NCBI RefSeq assembly: GCF_014384985.1
Contig: NZ_JACRSX010000002.1
Location: 1-64,000 of the forward strand
From: Jutongia huaianensis
GTDB taxonomy: Bacteria; Bacillota; Clostridia; Lachnospirales; Lachnospiraceae
DNA length: 64,000 bases
Direction of reading: 5' to 3'
Each line of letters begins with the position of its first letter. Within the stretch, counting starts at the first letter, position 1. Position numbers and translations under genes: made by a program. This document shows positions 51,304 to 60,422 of the stretch, in pieces. The notes below the pieces were generated by a model that was given only the letters and a program-made list of their open reading frames with translations, searched no databases and was not told where the DNA came from.

Positions 51304-52093
51304 AAGTATGAGATCTGTGACCATTGCCCGAAAGATTGATCGTCCCAGTGCAAAGCAGTTTATTAATGAGATGTTTGATGATTTTCTGGAATTTCATGGG
51401 GATCGCCTGTTTGGGGATGATGGTGCGATCGTTGGTGGAATTGCCCGTTTAAATGAGATGCCGGTGACGGTAATCGGAATTCAGAAAGGACATACCTTAG
51501 AGGAAAATGTCAACTGCAACTTTGGACAGCCGAATCCGGAGGGGTATCGTAAGGCGCTGCGGTTAATGAAGCAGGCAGAGAAATTTCACCGCCCGGTGAT
51601 CACTTTGATCAATACGGCGGGGGCATTTCCGGGTGTCGGCGCTGAGGAACGGGGACAGGGAGAAGCTATTGCCAGAAATTTGATGGAGATGTCCCGGTTA
51701 AAAACGCCGATCATCAGTATTTTTATTGGAGAGGGCGGTAGCGGAGGTGCTCTTGCTCTTGCTGTGGGAGACCAGGTATGGATGCTGGAGCATGCGGTTT
51801 ATTCAATCTTGTCTCCGGAGGGATTTTCCAGTATTTTATGGAAGGATCCTACCAGAGTGGCCGAGGCTGCGGAGAAAATGAAAATGACAGCGGGAGATCT
51901 TCTGAAAAATCATGTAGCTGACAGGATGTTTGCTGAGCCGGAGGATGGTCTGGAGTTTCATCTGCCGGAGGTGGCCAAGGAGTTGAAGCAGGCATTGACA
52001 GAGGTGCTGCCGGAGCTTCTTGAAACGGAAATGGAAGAGCTTTTGCAGAAACGATATGAACGTTTCCGCCAGTTTGGAAGCTTTGTAGAATAG
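51296..52093 (+). CDS. accA: Acetyl-CoA carboxylase, carboxyltransferase alpha subunit
   Basis: A 265-residue partner of AccD; together they transfer CO2 from biotin to acetyl-CoA. Typical segments are [55 protein letters not shown] and [16 protein letters not shown]. Shorter than the proteobacterial form, as in other Firmicutes. Last gene of the operon. Confidence 0.96.
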   Translation: MNESMRSVTIARKIDRPSAKQFINEMFDDFLEFHGDRLFGDDGAIVGGIARLNEMPVTVIGIQKGHTLEENVNCNFGQPNPEGYRKALRLMKQAEKFHRPVITLINTAGAFPGVGAEERGQGEAIARNLMEMSRLKTPIISIFIGEGGSGGALALAVGDQVWMLEHAVYSILSPEGFSSILWKDPTRVAEAAEKMKMTAGDLLKNHVADRMFAEPEDGLEFHLPEVAKELKQALTEVLPELLETEMEELLQKRYERFRQFGSFVE

Positions 52094-52140
52094 AAAGAAA
52101 TACCAATATTGTCAGAGTATTTAAATGTTGAAATAAAATA

Positions 52141-52190
52141 AAGGCTCAGGATTGCCATAGTTTATAATAAATGACAATTCTGAGCTTTTA
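52141..52190 (+). terminator. Terminator of the fab/acc operon
   Basis: AAGGCTCAGGATTG (52141-52154) pairs with CAATTCTGAGCTTT (52175-52188) with two wobble pairs, further CAT/ATG pairing inside, and TTTTATATAG after the stem. Directly followed by the 95-bp element with a second terminator. Confidence 0.75.
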
Positions 52191-52192
52191 TA

Positions 52193-52287
52193 TAGTGTAT
52201 AGGAAAATGCTCGTAGCGTAGAGGAAAGCCAACGAGAATTGCGAAGCAATTCTTGGAGGGCAAAACGCTGGTTTTGCCCTTTTTTAT
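52193..52287 (+). repeat. 95-bp dispersed element with built-in terminator, copy B
   Basis: Matches the reverse complement of 5332-5426 at 94 of 95 positions. Structure: TAGTGTATAGGAAAATGCTC lead, a CCAA...TTGG-flanked hairpin with GAATTGC/GCAATTC arms (52236-52252), then GGGCAAAAC/GTTTTGCCC (52258-52279) and TTTTTT. Both copies follow a gene-specific hairpin at the end of a transcription unit. Confidence 0.85.
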
Positions 52288-52303
52288 ATTATAGAAAAGT
52301 CTT

Positions 52304-53149
52304 TTATTTAAGTCGGATGCCATCCTTCCCGATGGTGATAAAGCCCTCTTTCATCAGACGGCCGATGGCACGTTTAAAGGCATTTTTACTCATGTGGAAG
52401 AGGGACTTGATCTCCTCAGGTGCACTTTTATCATGATATGGTAGAAAGCCATCGGCATCTTCCAGACGGTGAAGAATGAACTGGGCATCCTCCTCCATCT
52501 GTTCCGGAATTTTCTTTTTGACACTTAAAGATAGTCGTCCGTCCTCAAGCACCTGGGATACTCTTGCATAAACCGGCTGATTGATCCGATACTTTTCGAA
52601 AACCTCCTTCTTAGGGATAAGTGCAGAGTATTTATCATCTACTGCCACAAAGACGCCAAAATTTTCACTGATTTCATAGACACGGCCAAAAACTTCATCA
52701 TCCTTCTGGTAATCGGAATCATTCTGCAGGCGGTCATAGACATGCATGGAGGCGCAGAGTCGTTCGCTTTTATCAAGATACATGGTTACCAGAACAGCAT
52801 CTCCCGGCTCTACCTTGTAAAGCTGCTGCTTAAATGGGAGCAGCAGATCCTTGGAAAGTCCCATTTCCAAAAAAGCCCCGATTTTTGTTACTTCCTTTAC
52901 CTTTAAGCGGGCGACCCCGCCAAGCTCCAGCTCCGGCTCCCAGGTGGTGGCGATGGGGCGGTCTTCCGAATCGCGGTAAACGAATACGGTCAAAGCATCC
53001 TTAAGCTGTGTCCCTTTTGGAACCTGTGCTTTTGGCAGCAGGATCTTGTCTGCGTCATCTCCTCCCGGTGTATTCAGATAGACACCAAAGTCTGTTGTTT
53101 TTACTACGATCAGTTCCTGTGTTTTGCCAAGTTGTATTTTTTCAGACAT
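52304..53149 (-). CDS. CvfB-like S1 RNA-binding protein
   Basis: A 281-residue cytoplasmic protein with several S1-like beta-barrel domains (TQELIVVKTTDFGVYLNTP, ARLKVKEVTKIGAFLEMG, VFGRVYEISENFGVFVAVDD) and a C-terminal winged helix (LFHMSKNAFKRAIGRLMKEG, FITIGKDGIRLK). This is the CvfB/YitL arrangement; CvfB affects virulence gene expression in Staphylococcus through RNA binding, while the role in Clostridia is not known. Start at 53149 (MSEKIQLGKTQ) has AAGAGGAA upstream, preferred over a longer frame. Confidence 0.85.
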   Translation of the reverse strand: MSEKIQLGKTQELIVVKTTDFGVYLNTPGGDDADKILLPKAQVPKGTQLKDALTVFVYRDSEDRPIATTWEPELELGGVARLKVKEVTKIGAFLEMGLSKDLLLPFKQQLYKVEPGDAVLVTMYLDKSERLCASMHVYDRLQNDSDYQKDDEVFGRVYEISENFGVFVAVDDKYSALIPKKEVFEKYRINQPVYARVSQVLEDGRLSLSVKKKIPEQMEEDAQFILHRLEDADGFLPYHDKSAPEEIKSLFHMSKNAFKRAIGRLMKEGFITIGKDGIRLK

Positions 53150-53278
53150 AATATTCCTCTTTTCCTTGTGATTCAAATATATCGCTTGTAACCGGTACAA
53201 CTGAAAATTCATAAACAATCTTGTTTATCATACCACAAGTGGGGAAAATGGGAAAGAGGAAGTAGATTTTTTCGGCGG

Positions 53279-53307
53279 TTGAACCCCTTGTGGAAACGTG
53301 ATATACT
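53279..53307 (+). promoter_or_regulatory. ridA promoter
   Basis: TTGAAC (53279-53284), 17 bases, TATACT (53302-53307). An inverted repeat CCACAAG-T-GGGG (53233-53244) / CCCCTTGTGG (53284-53293) surrounds the region and might be regulatory. Confidence 0.65.
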
Positions 53308-53426
53308 TTGAATCGAAAGTTGTCTGCCGCCAGAAGCGGATATGACAGGATCCGATACAGAAGGATGGATCAGAAAATGAGCCCTTGCCGTGATAAAAAG
53401 TGGCGGAAGGGAGAATGGAGGATATT

Positions 53427-53804
53427 ATGAAGAACGTAATCAGTACAGATAAGGCACCGGCAGCAATCGGACCATATTCACAGGCAATCGAGGTAAATGG
53501 TCTTGTGTATACGTCCGGAGTGATCCCGGTAAATCCGGCAACGGGAGAGATTGTTGGAAGCACAGCAGCTGAACAGGCAGAGCAGGCGATCGGCAATCTG
53601 AAAAATCTTGTGGAAGCATCAGGAAGCTCCATGGATAAAGTCATCAAGACGGTAGTATTCATTAAAAATATGGATGACTTTGGAAAGATCAATGAGGTTT
53701 ATGGAAAGTATTTTCCGGAGCCGTATCCGGCACGTTCCTGTGTTGAGGTGGCTCGTCTTCCAAAGGATGTACTGATCGAGATTGAGGCAATTGCAGCAAA
53801 ATAA
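53427..53804 (+). CDS. ridA: RidA family reactive intermediate deaminase
   Basis: A 125-residue YjgF/RidA protein. It hydrolyses toxic enamine/imine intermediates released by PLP enzymes such as threonine dehydratase. Hallmarks: APAAIGPYSQAIEVNGLVYTSGVIP, QAIGNLKNLVEASG and the catalytic Arg in PARSCVEVARLPKDVLIEIE. Start ATG 53427 has TGGAGG upstream. Single gene with own promoter and terminator. Confidence 0.95.
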   Translation: MKNVISTDKAPAAIGPYSQAIEVNGLVYTSGVIPVNPATGEIVGSTAAEQAEQAIGNLKNLVEASGSSMDKVIKTVVFIKNMDDFGKINEVYGKYFPEPYPARSCVEVARLPKDVLIEIEAIAAK

Positions 53805-53839
53805 AAAGATCAGAGGAATAAAATAAGTAAATGGACCTT

Positions 53840-53885
53840 ACAGGGATGCTGAAAAGTGCGTTATCACTTTTGGGCATCCCTGTTT
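53840..53885 (+). terminator. Terminator after ridA
   Basis: ACAGGGATGC (53840-53849) and GCATCCCTGT (53874-53883), with an inner AAAAGTG/CACTTTT stem (53852-53871), then TTCATTG. Strong stem, weak T-run. Confidence 0.75.
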
Positions 53886-54086
53886 CATTGTATGGAAAGA
53901 ATGATAGGATTTTATTCGTAGTAATTGTTTATGATAGGAAAAGGTTGAATTGTCTGACAATTTGCAGATAAAAAAGACAATTCTTTTTTTTGAAAATTGA
54001 TTGACAATGAAATGATTGTGTATATTGCACAAACAAAACAATTTATATTAGTAGAAATGTCAAAAGTAATAGATAAATGTGAATAG

Positions 54087-54158
54087 TTATCCACATTTTG
54101 TGGATTTAAAAATGATGGAAAAATGGAGTTATTCACGAAGTTATCCACATTATCCACA
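54087..54158. promoter_or_regulatory. Cluster of DnaA boxes
   Basis: Perfect TTATCCACA at 54087-54095, 54141-54149 and 54150-54158 (the last two abut), TTATTCACG at 54129-54137 (one mismatch to TTATNCACA) and an inverted TGTGGATTT at 54099-54107 that forms ATCCACA-TTT-TGTGGAT with the first. AT-rich DNA surrounds it. No dnaA or dnaN gene is near, so this is more likely a DnaA-binding/titration or regulatory site than oriC. Confidence 0.7.
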
Positions 54159-54451
54159 TTTTTTACCTGTTTTTTACACAAAAACAAACTTGTCAACAAG
54201 AAAATTTGTTTTGTGAAAAAAGATAAAAATCGAAAAAGTGAAGAAAAATCTTGACAGACAAATTGTGTGACAATTAACGAATGACACCCTCCCCATATTC
54301 AAATTTTTCTCTCAATTAAGTATAAGTAAACCGATAACATTTCTTTTGCTCTATAGCACAGAAAATGATTTTTGCCTTTAAATATCGAAAAATCCGTGAG
54401 CTGATGACAAAAAAATTCAAATATGTTTTTGTGCAATTTGTTCATTTTTAC

Positions 54452-54480
54452 TTGCAAAATGGAGCGGGTTGTAGTATAAT
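54452..54480 (+). promoter_or_regulatory. hpf promoter
   Basis: TTGCAA (54452-54457), 17 bases, TATAAT (54475-54480), 36 bases before the start codon. Confidence 0.75.
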
Positions 54481-54515
54481 ATAACCATTCTAAACAGTAA
54501 AGGAGTTGGGGACTT

Positions 54516-55043
54516 ATGCAGTATATCATCAGTGGTAAGAACATCGACGTAACAGAAGGATTGAAGGCTGCCGTCCAGGACAAGCTGGGCAAGCTGGAGA
54601 GATATTTTACACCGGAGACAGAAGTTCATGTAACCCTGAGTGTAGAGAAGGAGAGACAGAAAATAGAGATTACCATCCCAATGAAAGGAAATATTGTCAG
54701 AGCTGAGCAGGTCAGTGATGATATGTATGTTTCTATTGATCTTGTAGAGGAAATTATTGAGCGTCAGCTTCGTAAATATAAAAACAAGATTGTCGATCAG
54801 CAGCAGTCAGCAGTAAGCTTGAGCAAGGCATTTGTTGAGGAGGATATCGAGGATGATGATGAGATCAAGATCATCCGTTCCAAGAGATTTGCGATGAAGC
54901 CGATGGAGGCGGAGGAAGCCTGCCTGCAGATGGAGCTTTTAGGACACAGCTTTTATGTATTCCGCAATGCAACGACAGATGAGGTCAATGTTGTATATAA
55001 GAGAAAAGGAAATACATATGGTCTGATCGAGCCGGAGTTCTAA
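54516..55043 (+). CDS. hpf: Long-form ribosome hibernation promoting factor
   Basis: A 175-residue HPF of the long type, which both blocks the decoding site and dimerises 70S ribosomes into inactive 100S particles in stationary phase. N-terminal S30AE domain (MQYIISGKNIDVTEGLKAAV, AVQDKLGKLERYF), an acidic linker (about 105-122), and the C-terminal dimerisation domain (IIRSKRFAMKPMEAEEACLQ, LGHSFYVFRNATTDEVNVVY, GLIEPEF). Start 54516 has AAAGGAG upstream. The DnaA-box cluster lies 360 bases upstream. Confidence 0.96.
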   Translation: MQYIISGKNIDVTEGLKAAVQDKLGKLERYFTPETEVHVTLSVEKERQKIEITIPMKGNIVRAEQVSDDMYVSIDLVEEIIERQLRKYKNKIVDQQQSAVSLSKAFVEEDIEDDDEIKIIRSKRFAMKPMEAEEACLQMELLGHSFYVFRNATTDEVNVVYKRKGNTYGLIEPEF

Positions 55044-55127
55044 AGCGTTGAGGATGAGGAGAAGAAGGAATAAGCACTGGAAGGTATTATGTACACAGTG
55101 GGGTGTATAAAATAAAGGGATTATTAG

Positions 55128-55158
55128 AACAGGTGTCTGAAAAGGCACCTGTTTTTTT
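55128..55158 (+). terminator. Terminator after hpf
   Basis: AACAGGTGTC (55128-55137) and GGCACCTGTT (55144-55153), 6-base loop, one T-G pair, followed by TTTTT. Confidence 0.85.
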
Positions 55159-55207
55159 GCATAATGGAGAAGATATCAGGCTTTTCCTGCTTTGCAGAAA
55201 ATAAAAG

Positions 55208-55293
55208 TTGCTTATAAATTGGAAAAATGCTATACTTGAGTGTAATTTCGGAATTAGATGAAATTATATTTACCTGCAGTCAGGAGCAGGTAA
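55208..55293 (+). promoter_or_regulatory. secA promoter and leader hairpin
   Basis: TTGCTT (55208-55213), 17 bases, TATACT (55231-55236). In the leader, TTACCTGC (55270-55277) and GCAGGTAA (55286-55293) form an 8-bp stem about 20 bases before the start codon, possibly affecting translation. Confidence 0.6.
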
Positions 55294-55314
55294 TTGGAAA
55301 GGTAAGGTTAGAGT

Positions 55315-57879
55315 ATGAGTTTATTTACAAAAATTTTTGGCACTCATAGTCAGCATGAGCTGAAGAGAATCACTCCGATCGTCGATAAGATCGAAGCATT
55401 GGCTCCTGAGTATGAGGCACTGAGCGATGAGGAATTGCAGGCGAAGACTCCGGAGTTTAAGGAGAGACTTGCAAATGGTGAGACGCTGGATGATATTCTG
55501 GTGGAGGCATTTGCGACAGTCAGGGAGGCTGCAACCCGCGTTTTGAATATGAGACATTATCGTGTACAGCTGATCGGTGGTGTGATCTTGCATCAGGGAC
55601 GTATCACAGAGATGCGTACCGGTGAAGGTAAAACATTGGTATCTACACTTCCTGCATATTTAAATGCACTGGAAGGCAAGGGTGTTCACATTGTCACGGT
55701 CAATGACTATCTGGCAAAGCGTGATGCCGAGTGGATGGGAAAGGTACATGAGTTTCTTGGCTTGAAGGTTGGTGTGATCCTGAATTCCATGGATAATGAT
55801 GAGAGACGGGAGGCATATAACTGCGATATCACATATGCTACCAACAATGAGCTTGGTTTTGACTATCTTCGTGATAACATGGTTGTTTATAAGAAAGATC
55901 TGGTACAGAGAGACCTTCACTATGCGATCATCGATGAGGTGGATTCTGTATTGATCGACGAGGCGCGTACTCCGTTGATCATTTCCGGACAGAGCGGCAA
56001 GTCTACAAAGCTTTACGAGGCTTGTGATATTTTTGTGAAACAGCTCACCAGAGGTACCCGCAAAGAGCTTTCCAAGATGGATATCCTGATGGCGGAGGAT
56101 GAGCAGGAGACTGGCGACTATGTTGTCGATGAGAAGGACAAAAATGTAAACCTGACTGAGGAAGGTGTCCGCAAGGCAGAGCGCTTCTTTGGCGTGGATA
56201 ACCTCGCAGATCCGGATAATCTGGAGTTACAGCACAATATTAACCTTGCTCTTCGTGCCCACTCTCTGATGGCAAGAGACAAGGACTATGTGGTAAAGGA
56301 TGATGAGGTACTGATCGTTGATGAGTTTACCGGACGTATTATGCCGGGACGTCGTTTCTCAGATGGTCTTCATCAGGCAATTGAGGCGAAGGAGCATGTG
56401 AAGGTCAAGAGAGAGAGCAAGACCCTGGCTACCATTACGTTCCAGAACTTCTTTAATAAATATGAGAAGAAATCCGGTATGACAGGTACGGCTCTGACTG
56501 AGGAGAAGGAGTTCCGTGATATCTATGGTATGGATGTTATTGAAGTTCCGACTAATCTGCCGATCGCACGTATTGATTATGATGATGCCGTATACAAGAC
56601 AAAGAAAGACAAGTTTAATGCAGTTGTTGCAGATATCGTGGAGGCACATGAGAAGGGACAGCCGGTTCTGGTTGGTACCATTACCATTGAGACTTCCGAG
56701 ATGCTGAGTCAGATGCTTCAGAAGAAGGGAATCCCTCATAAGGTGTTGAATGCAAAATTCCACGAATTAGAGGCAGAGATCATTGCGGATGCAGGTCAGA
56801 TGGGAGCTGTAACCATTGCAACTAATATGGCCGGCCGTGGTACTGATATTAAACTGGGTGAGGGTGTTAAGGAGCTTGGTGGTCTGAAGATCATCGGTAC
56901 AGAGCGTCACGAGTCCCGTCGTATTGACAATCAGCTTCGTGGTCGTGCAGGTCGTCAGGGAGATCCGGGTGAGTCCCGTTTCTATATTTCTCTGGAGGAT
57001 GATCTGATGCGTCTGTTCGGTTCAGATCGTATCAAGGGACTGTTTGATGCGATGCCGGATGGAGAACAGGTAGAACATAAGATGCTTTCCAATGCCATTG
57101 AGAGTGCACAGAAGAAGATCGAGGGCAATAACTTCGGTATTCGTAAGAATCTGTTGGAGTTTGACCAGGTTAACAATGAGCAGAGAGAGGTTATCTATAA
57201 AGAGCGTCGTATGGTTCTGGACGGAGAGAACATGCGTGATACTCTGATGAGTATGCTCAAGGAGCAGGTAGAGAAGTGTGTTACCCGTGTGATCGGTGAT
57301 GATCAGAGCGCAGAGGACTGGGATATTGCAGAGCTGAATAATGTTCTTCTGCCAATTGTTCCGCTGAAGCGTATTGAGCTGACCGAGGAGCAGAAAAAGC
57401 ATGGTACAAAGGCAGAGCTTATCGAGCAGCTTCAGGACGAGGCAGTAAAGGTTTATGAGGCGAAGGAAGCAGAGTTTCCGGAGCCGGAGCAGTTCCGTGA
57501 GGTAGAACGTGTGATTCTTCTGAAGGTGATCGACCGGAAGTGGATGGATCATATTGATGATATGGATCAGCTTCGTCAGGGTATCGGACTTCAGGCATAT
57601 GGACAGAGAGATCCTGTTGTAGAGTATAAGTTTGCCGGTTTTGATATGTTTGATGCCATGATCGATTCTATTGCGGAGGAGACCATTAAGGTTCTGACAC
57701 ATATTAAGATTGAGCAGAAGGTTGAGAGGGAGCAGGTGGCTCAGGCAACAGGTACCAATAAGGATGATTCTGCCGTTAAGGCTCCGAAGAAGAGAAAGAC
57801 CAAAAAGATACAGCCAAATGATCCGTGCCCTTGTGGAAGCGGAAAGAAGTATAAACAGTGCTGTGGAAGGAAATATTAA
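55315..57879 (+). CDS. secA: Preprotein translocase ATPase SecA
   Basis: An 854-residue motor that pushes preproteins through SecYEG. Walker A region MRTGEGKT (residues 100-107), [67 protein letters not shown], and at the C-terminus a basic linker plus a zinc-binding tail [13 protein letters not shown] for SecB/lipid/ribosome contact. Start 55315 follows GGTAAGG. prfB follows after 36 bases, probably on the same transcript, as in many Firmicutes. Confidence 0.97.
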   Translation: MSLFTKIFGTHSQHELKRITPIVDKIEALAPEYEALSDEELQAKTPEFKERLANGETLDDILVEAFATVREAATRVLNMRHYRVQLIGGVILHQGRITEMRTGEGKTLVSTLPAYLNALEGKGVHIVTVNDYLAKRDAEWMGKVHEFLGLKVGVILNSMDNDERREAYNCDITYATNNELGFDYLRDNMVVYKKDLVQRDLHYAIIDEVDSVLIDEARTPLIISGQSGKSTKLYEACDIFVKQLTRGTRKELSKMDILMAEDEQETGDYVVDEKDKNVNLTEEGVRKAERFFGVDNLADPDNLELQHNINLALRAHSLMARDKDYVVKDDEVLIVDEFTGRIMPGRRFSDGLHQAIEAKEHVKVKRESKTLATITFQNFFNKYEKKSGMTGTALTEEKEFRDIYGMDVIEVPTNLPIARIDYDDAVYKTKKDKFNAVVADIVEAHEKGQPVLVGTITIETSEMLSQMLQKKGIPHKVLNAKFHELEAEIIADAGQMGAVTIATNMAGRGTDIKLGEGVKELGGLKIIGTERHESRRIDNQLRGRAGRQGDPGESRFYISLEDDLMRLFGSDRIKGLFDAMPDGEQVEHKMLSNAIESAQKKIEGNNFGIRKNLLEFDQVNNEQREVIYKERRMVLDGENMRDTLMSMLKEQVEKCVTRVIGDDQSAEDWDIAELNNVLLPIVPLKRIELTEEQKKHGTKAELIEQLQDEAVKVYEAKEAEFPEPEQFREVERVILLKVIDRKWMDHIDDMDQLRQGIGLQAYGQRDPVVEYKFAGFDMFDAMIDSIAEETIKVLTHIKIEQKVEREQVAQATGTNKDDSAVKAPKKRKTKKIQPNDPCPCGSGKKYKQCCGRKY

Positions 57880-57915
57880 GACACAGATTTAAGGGAAAAG
57901 AAAGAGGTGAAAAAG

Positions 57916-59029
57916 ATGGTTGAGTTTGATGCGATCAAACAGTCCCTGGCAAATTATGCCCAGCCATTGTTGGAGATGGGGGATTCACTTTGACCTGGCT
58001 AACAAAAAAGACCGGGTTGAAGAGCTGGATAAGACAATGGAGGAACCGGGATTCTGGGATAATCCTGAAAAGTCTACAGCGATAGTACAGGAAAGTAAGC
58101 ATTTGAAAGATGTGATCGAACGATACGAAAAGCTCTGTGCAGACAGAGAGGATATGTTGATGCTTATCGAGATCGCAGAGGAGGAAAACGATACGGATAT
58201 GGTTCCGGAGGTGCAGGAAAGCTATGATGAATTCTGCAGCGAGTATGAGGCGATCCGGATCGAGACACTTCTTTGCGGAGAGTATGATAAGGATAATGCA
58301 ATCCTTACGCTCCATGCAGGTGCCGGTGGTACCGAGAGCTGTGACTGGGCAAGCATGCTGTGCCGTATGTATCAGCGATGGGCTGAGAAAAGAGGATTTC
58401 AGGTAGAAATGCTTGATTTTCTGGATGGCGATGAAGCCGGCTATAAGTCTGTTACGCTGCAGATCAACGGAGAGAATGCTTATGGTTATTTGAAATCAGA
58501 GCATGGTGTTCACCGTCTGGTGCGTATTTCGCCGTTTAATGCAGCGGGAAAAAGACAGACTTCTTTTGTATCCTGCGATGTGATGCCGGATATTGAGGAG
58601 GATTTGGATATTGAGATTGCAGATGACGATATCCGTATTGATACCTACCGGTCCAGTGGCGCTGGCGGGCAGCATATCAACAAGACCTCATCGGCAATCC
58701 GCATTACCCATTATCCTACAGGAATTGTGGTACAGTGCCAGAATGAGCGGTCCCAGCATATGAATAAGGACAAGGCAATGCAGATGCTGAAGGCGAAGCT
58801 GTTTATCTTAAAGCAGCAGGAGCAGCAGGAAAAGGCGAATGGCATTCGCGGGGAGTCGAAGGAGATCGGATGGGGAAGTCAGATCCGTTCCTATGTTATG
58901 CAGCCATATACAATGGTGAAGGATCACAGAACGAACGAAGAAATTTCAAATGTGCAGGGAGTGATGGATGGAAATATTGATCCGTTTATCAACGCATATC
59001 TTGCATGGATTACGAAAACGAATCATTAA
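57916..59029 (+). CDS. prfB: Peptide chain release factor 2 (programmed +1 frameshift)
   Basis: RF2 recognises UGA and UAA stop codons. Translation starts at the ATG at 57916 (MVEFDAIKQSLANYAQPLLE, behind GAGGTGA) and meets an in-frame TGA at 57991. The slip site CTT-TGA-C, preceded by the internal GGGGG Shine-Dalgarno-like run, matches the classic autoregulatory +1 frameshift: at low RF2 the ribosome slips and continues as DLANKKDRVEELDKTM. The merged product is about 370 residues, with the GGQ catalytic loop in SSGAGGQHINKTSSAIRITH and an SPF-type codon-recognition motif in the VRISPFN segment. The stop at 59029 lies 23 bases before hom. Confidence 0.96.
57985..57994 (+). other. prfB programmed frameshift site
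   Basis: TCACTTTGAC: slippery CTT codon (57988-57990), TGA stop (57991-57993) and following C, giving weak UGA-C termination. The ATGGGGGATT upstream supplies the stimulatory Shine-Dalgarno-like sequence. Confidence 0.93.
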
Positions 59030-59052
59030 GACAAAATGGATGGAGGACAATC

Positions 59053-60279
59053 ATGGTAAAAGTAGGTGTATTAGGTTATGGAACAGTAGGATCCGGAGTA
59101 GTAGAGATTCTTGAAAAGAATAAGGACATCATTGCAAAGAGGGTGGGACAGGAGATTTCTGTGAAAGCAGTATTGGATCTCCGGGATTTTCCGGGAGACC
59201 CGGTGGAAAAGGTACTGGTACACGATTTTGACATCGTTGCAAATGATCCGGAGATTTCTATTGTTGTAGAAACCATGGGAGGAGTTCATCCTGCCTATGA
59301 ATTTGTAAAAACATGTCTGGAGAATGGGAAGAGCGTATGTACTTCCAATAAAGCACTTGTTGCAGCATATGGTCCGGAGCTTTTGGCACTGGCTGAGGAG
59401 AAGAACATTAACTTCCTGTTTGAGGCAAGTGTCGGCGGTGGCATTCCGATCATCCGTCCATTGAAGACATCTCTGGCACCGGATGAGATTCTGGAGATTT
59501 CCGGTATTTTAAATGGTACTACCAACTATATTCTTACAGAAATGACAGAGAAGGGATCAGACTTTGATTCCGTATTAAAGGATGCACAAGACAAGGGATA
59601 TGCAGAGAAGGATCCGACTGCAGATGTAGAGGGTTATGATGCATGTCGTAAGATTGCGATCCTGACTTCCCTGGCTTATGGAAAACAGCTTGATTTTGAG
59701 GATATCTACACAGAGGGTATCACCAGGATTACAGACAGAGATATTGCATATGCAAAGAAGATGGGAGCAAAGGTAAAGATCTTTGGTTCCAGCAAAAAGG
59801 TTGGTGACAAGGTGAGCGCTATGGTAGCTCCGCAGCTGATCTATCCGGAACATCCTCTTTACAGTGTAGATGGTGTATTTAATGCGATCCTCGTAAAGGG
59901 TAATATGGTTGGAGACGTTATGTTCTATGGTCAGGGAGCCGGTAAGCTTGCTACTGCAAGTGCCGTTGTTTCTGATGTGATGGATGCGGCAAAACATGCG
60001 GGTGTCAACATTATCACACTTTGGGATGCGGAAAAGCTTGATCTGGTGGCCGCAGAGGATGCAAGAAATGTATTCTTTGTACGTGTCAGTGGTATTAAGG
60101 CTCAGAAGTCCGAAAAGGTGAAGGAATTGTTTGGCAATGTGAAGATGGTAGATGCCGGATATGATGATGAGTTTGCTTTTGTAACGGAAGAGATGAGTGA
60201 GGGAGATTATGAGAAGGCTGCCGCACAACTTGACGGTGTGATCAATAAGATCCGTGTAGACCAGACAGGCCTTGCGTAA
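59053..60279 (+). CDS. hom: Homoserine dehydrogenase
   Basis: A 408-residue NAD(P)-dependent enzyme making homoserine from aspartate semialdehyde, the branch point to threonine, methionine and isoleucine. N-terminal Rossmann motif VGVLGYGTVGSGVVEIL, NKALVAAYG, FEASVGGGIPIIRPLK, LNGTTNYILTEM with catalytic GYAEKDPTADVEGYDACRKI, and a C-terminal ACT-type domain (about 320-408) for feedback control by an amino acid, usually threonine. Start ATG 59053 has TGGAGG upstream. A terminator follows; no other threonine genes are adjacent. Confidence 0.95.
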   Translation: MVKVGVLGYGTVGSGVVEILEKNKDIIAKRVGQEISVKAVLDLRDFPGDPVEKVLVHDFDIVANDPEISIVVETMGGVHPAYEFVKTCLENGKSVCTSNKALVAAYGPELLALAEEKNINFLFEASVGGGIPIIRPLKTSLAPDEILEISGILNGTTNYILTEMTEKGSDFDSVLKDAQDKGYAEKDPTADVEGYDACRKIAILTSLAYGKQLDFEDIYTEGITRITDRDIAYAKKMGAKVKIFGSSKKVGDKVSAMVAPQLIYPEHPLYSVDGVFNAILVKGNMVGDVMFYGQGAGKLATASAVVSDVMDAAKHAGVNIITLWDAEKLDLVAAEDARNVFFVRVSGIKAQKSEKVKELFGNVKMVDAGYDDEFAFVTEEMSEGDYEKAAAQLDGVINKIRVDQTGLA

Positions 60280-60380
60280 GCATTACATAAGAGGTGTCTG
60301 TGGATTCCTGTGATATTTGGGAAGCAGATTCTCTCCGGAATATATTAAGTTGTCGCGTAAAAATTGATAAAGAATGAGAG

Positions 60381-60411
60381 AAGCGACTGGTTACAGTCGC
60401 TTTCTTTTTTT
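60381..60411 (+). terminator. Terminator after hom
   Basis: AAGCGACTG (60381-60389), loop GTTA, CAGTCGCTT (60394-60402), then TCTTTTTTT. It ends 12 bases before the tex start. Confidence 0.85.
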
Positions 60412-60422
60412 GGAGTAATGTT

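Larger units (their letters stand above)
53886..54515. other. 630-base gene-free, AT-rich stretch between ridA and hpf
   Basis: No coding region with a ribosome binding site on either strand. Contains the DnaA-box cluster (54087-54158), a further TTTTACACA near-box at 54172, and the hpf promoter at its right end. Long runs of A and T occur throughout. Confidence 0.65.

Noticed and set aside
54087-54158. Calling this the chromosomal replication origin
   Set aside because: DnaA boxes are present, but dnaA/dnaN, rpmH or gyrB are not nearby and the window alone shows no skew switch. Reported as a DnaA-box cluster instead.
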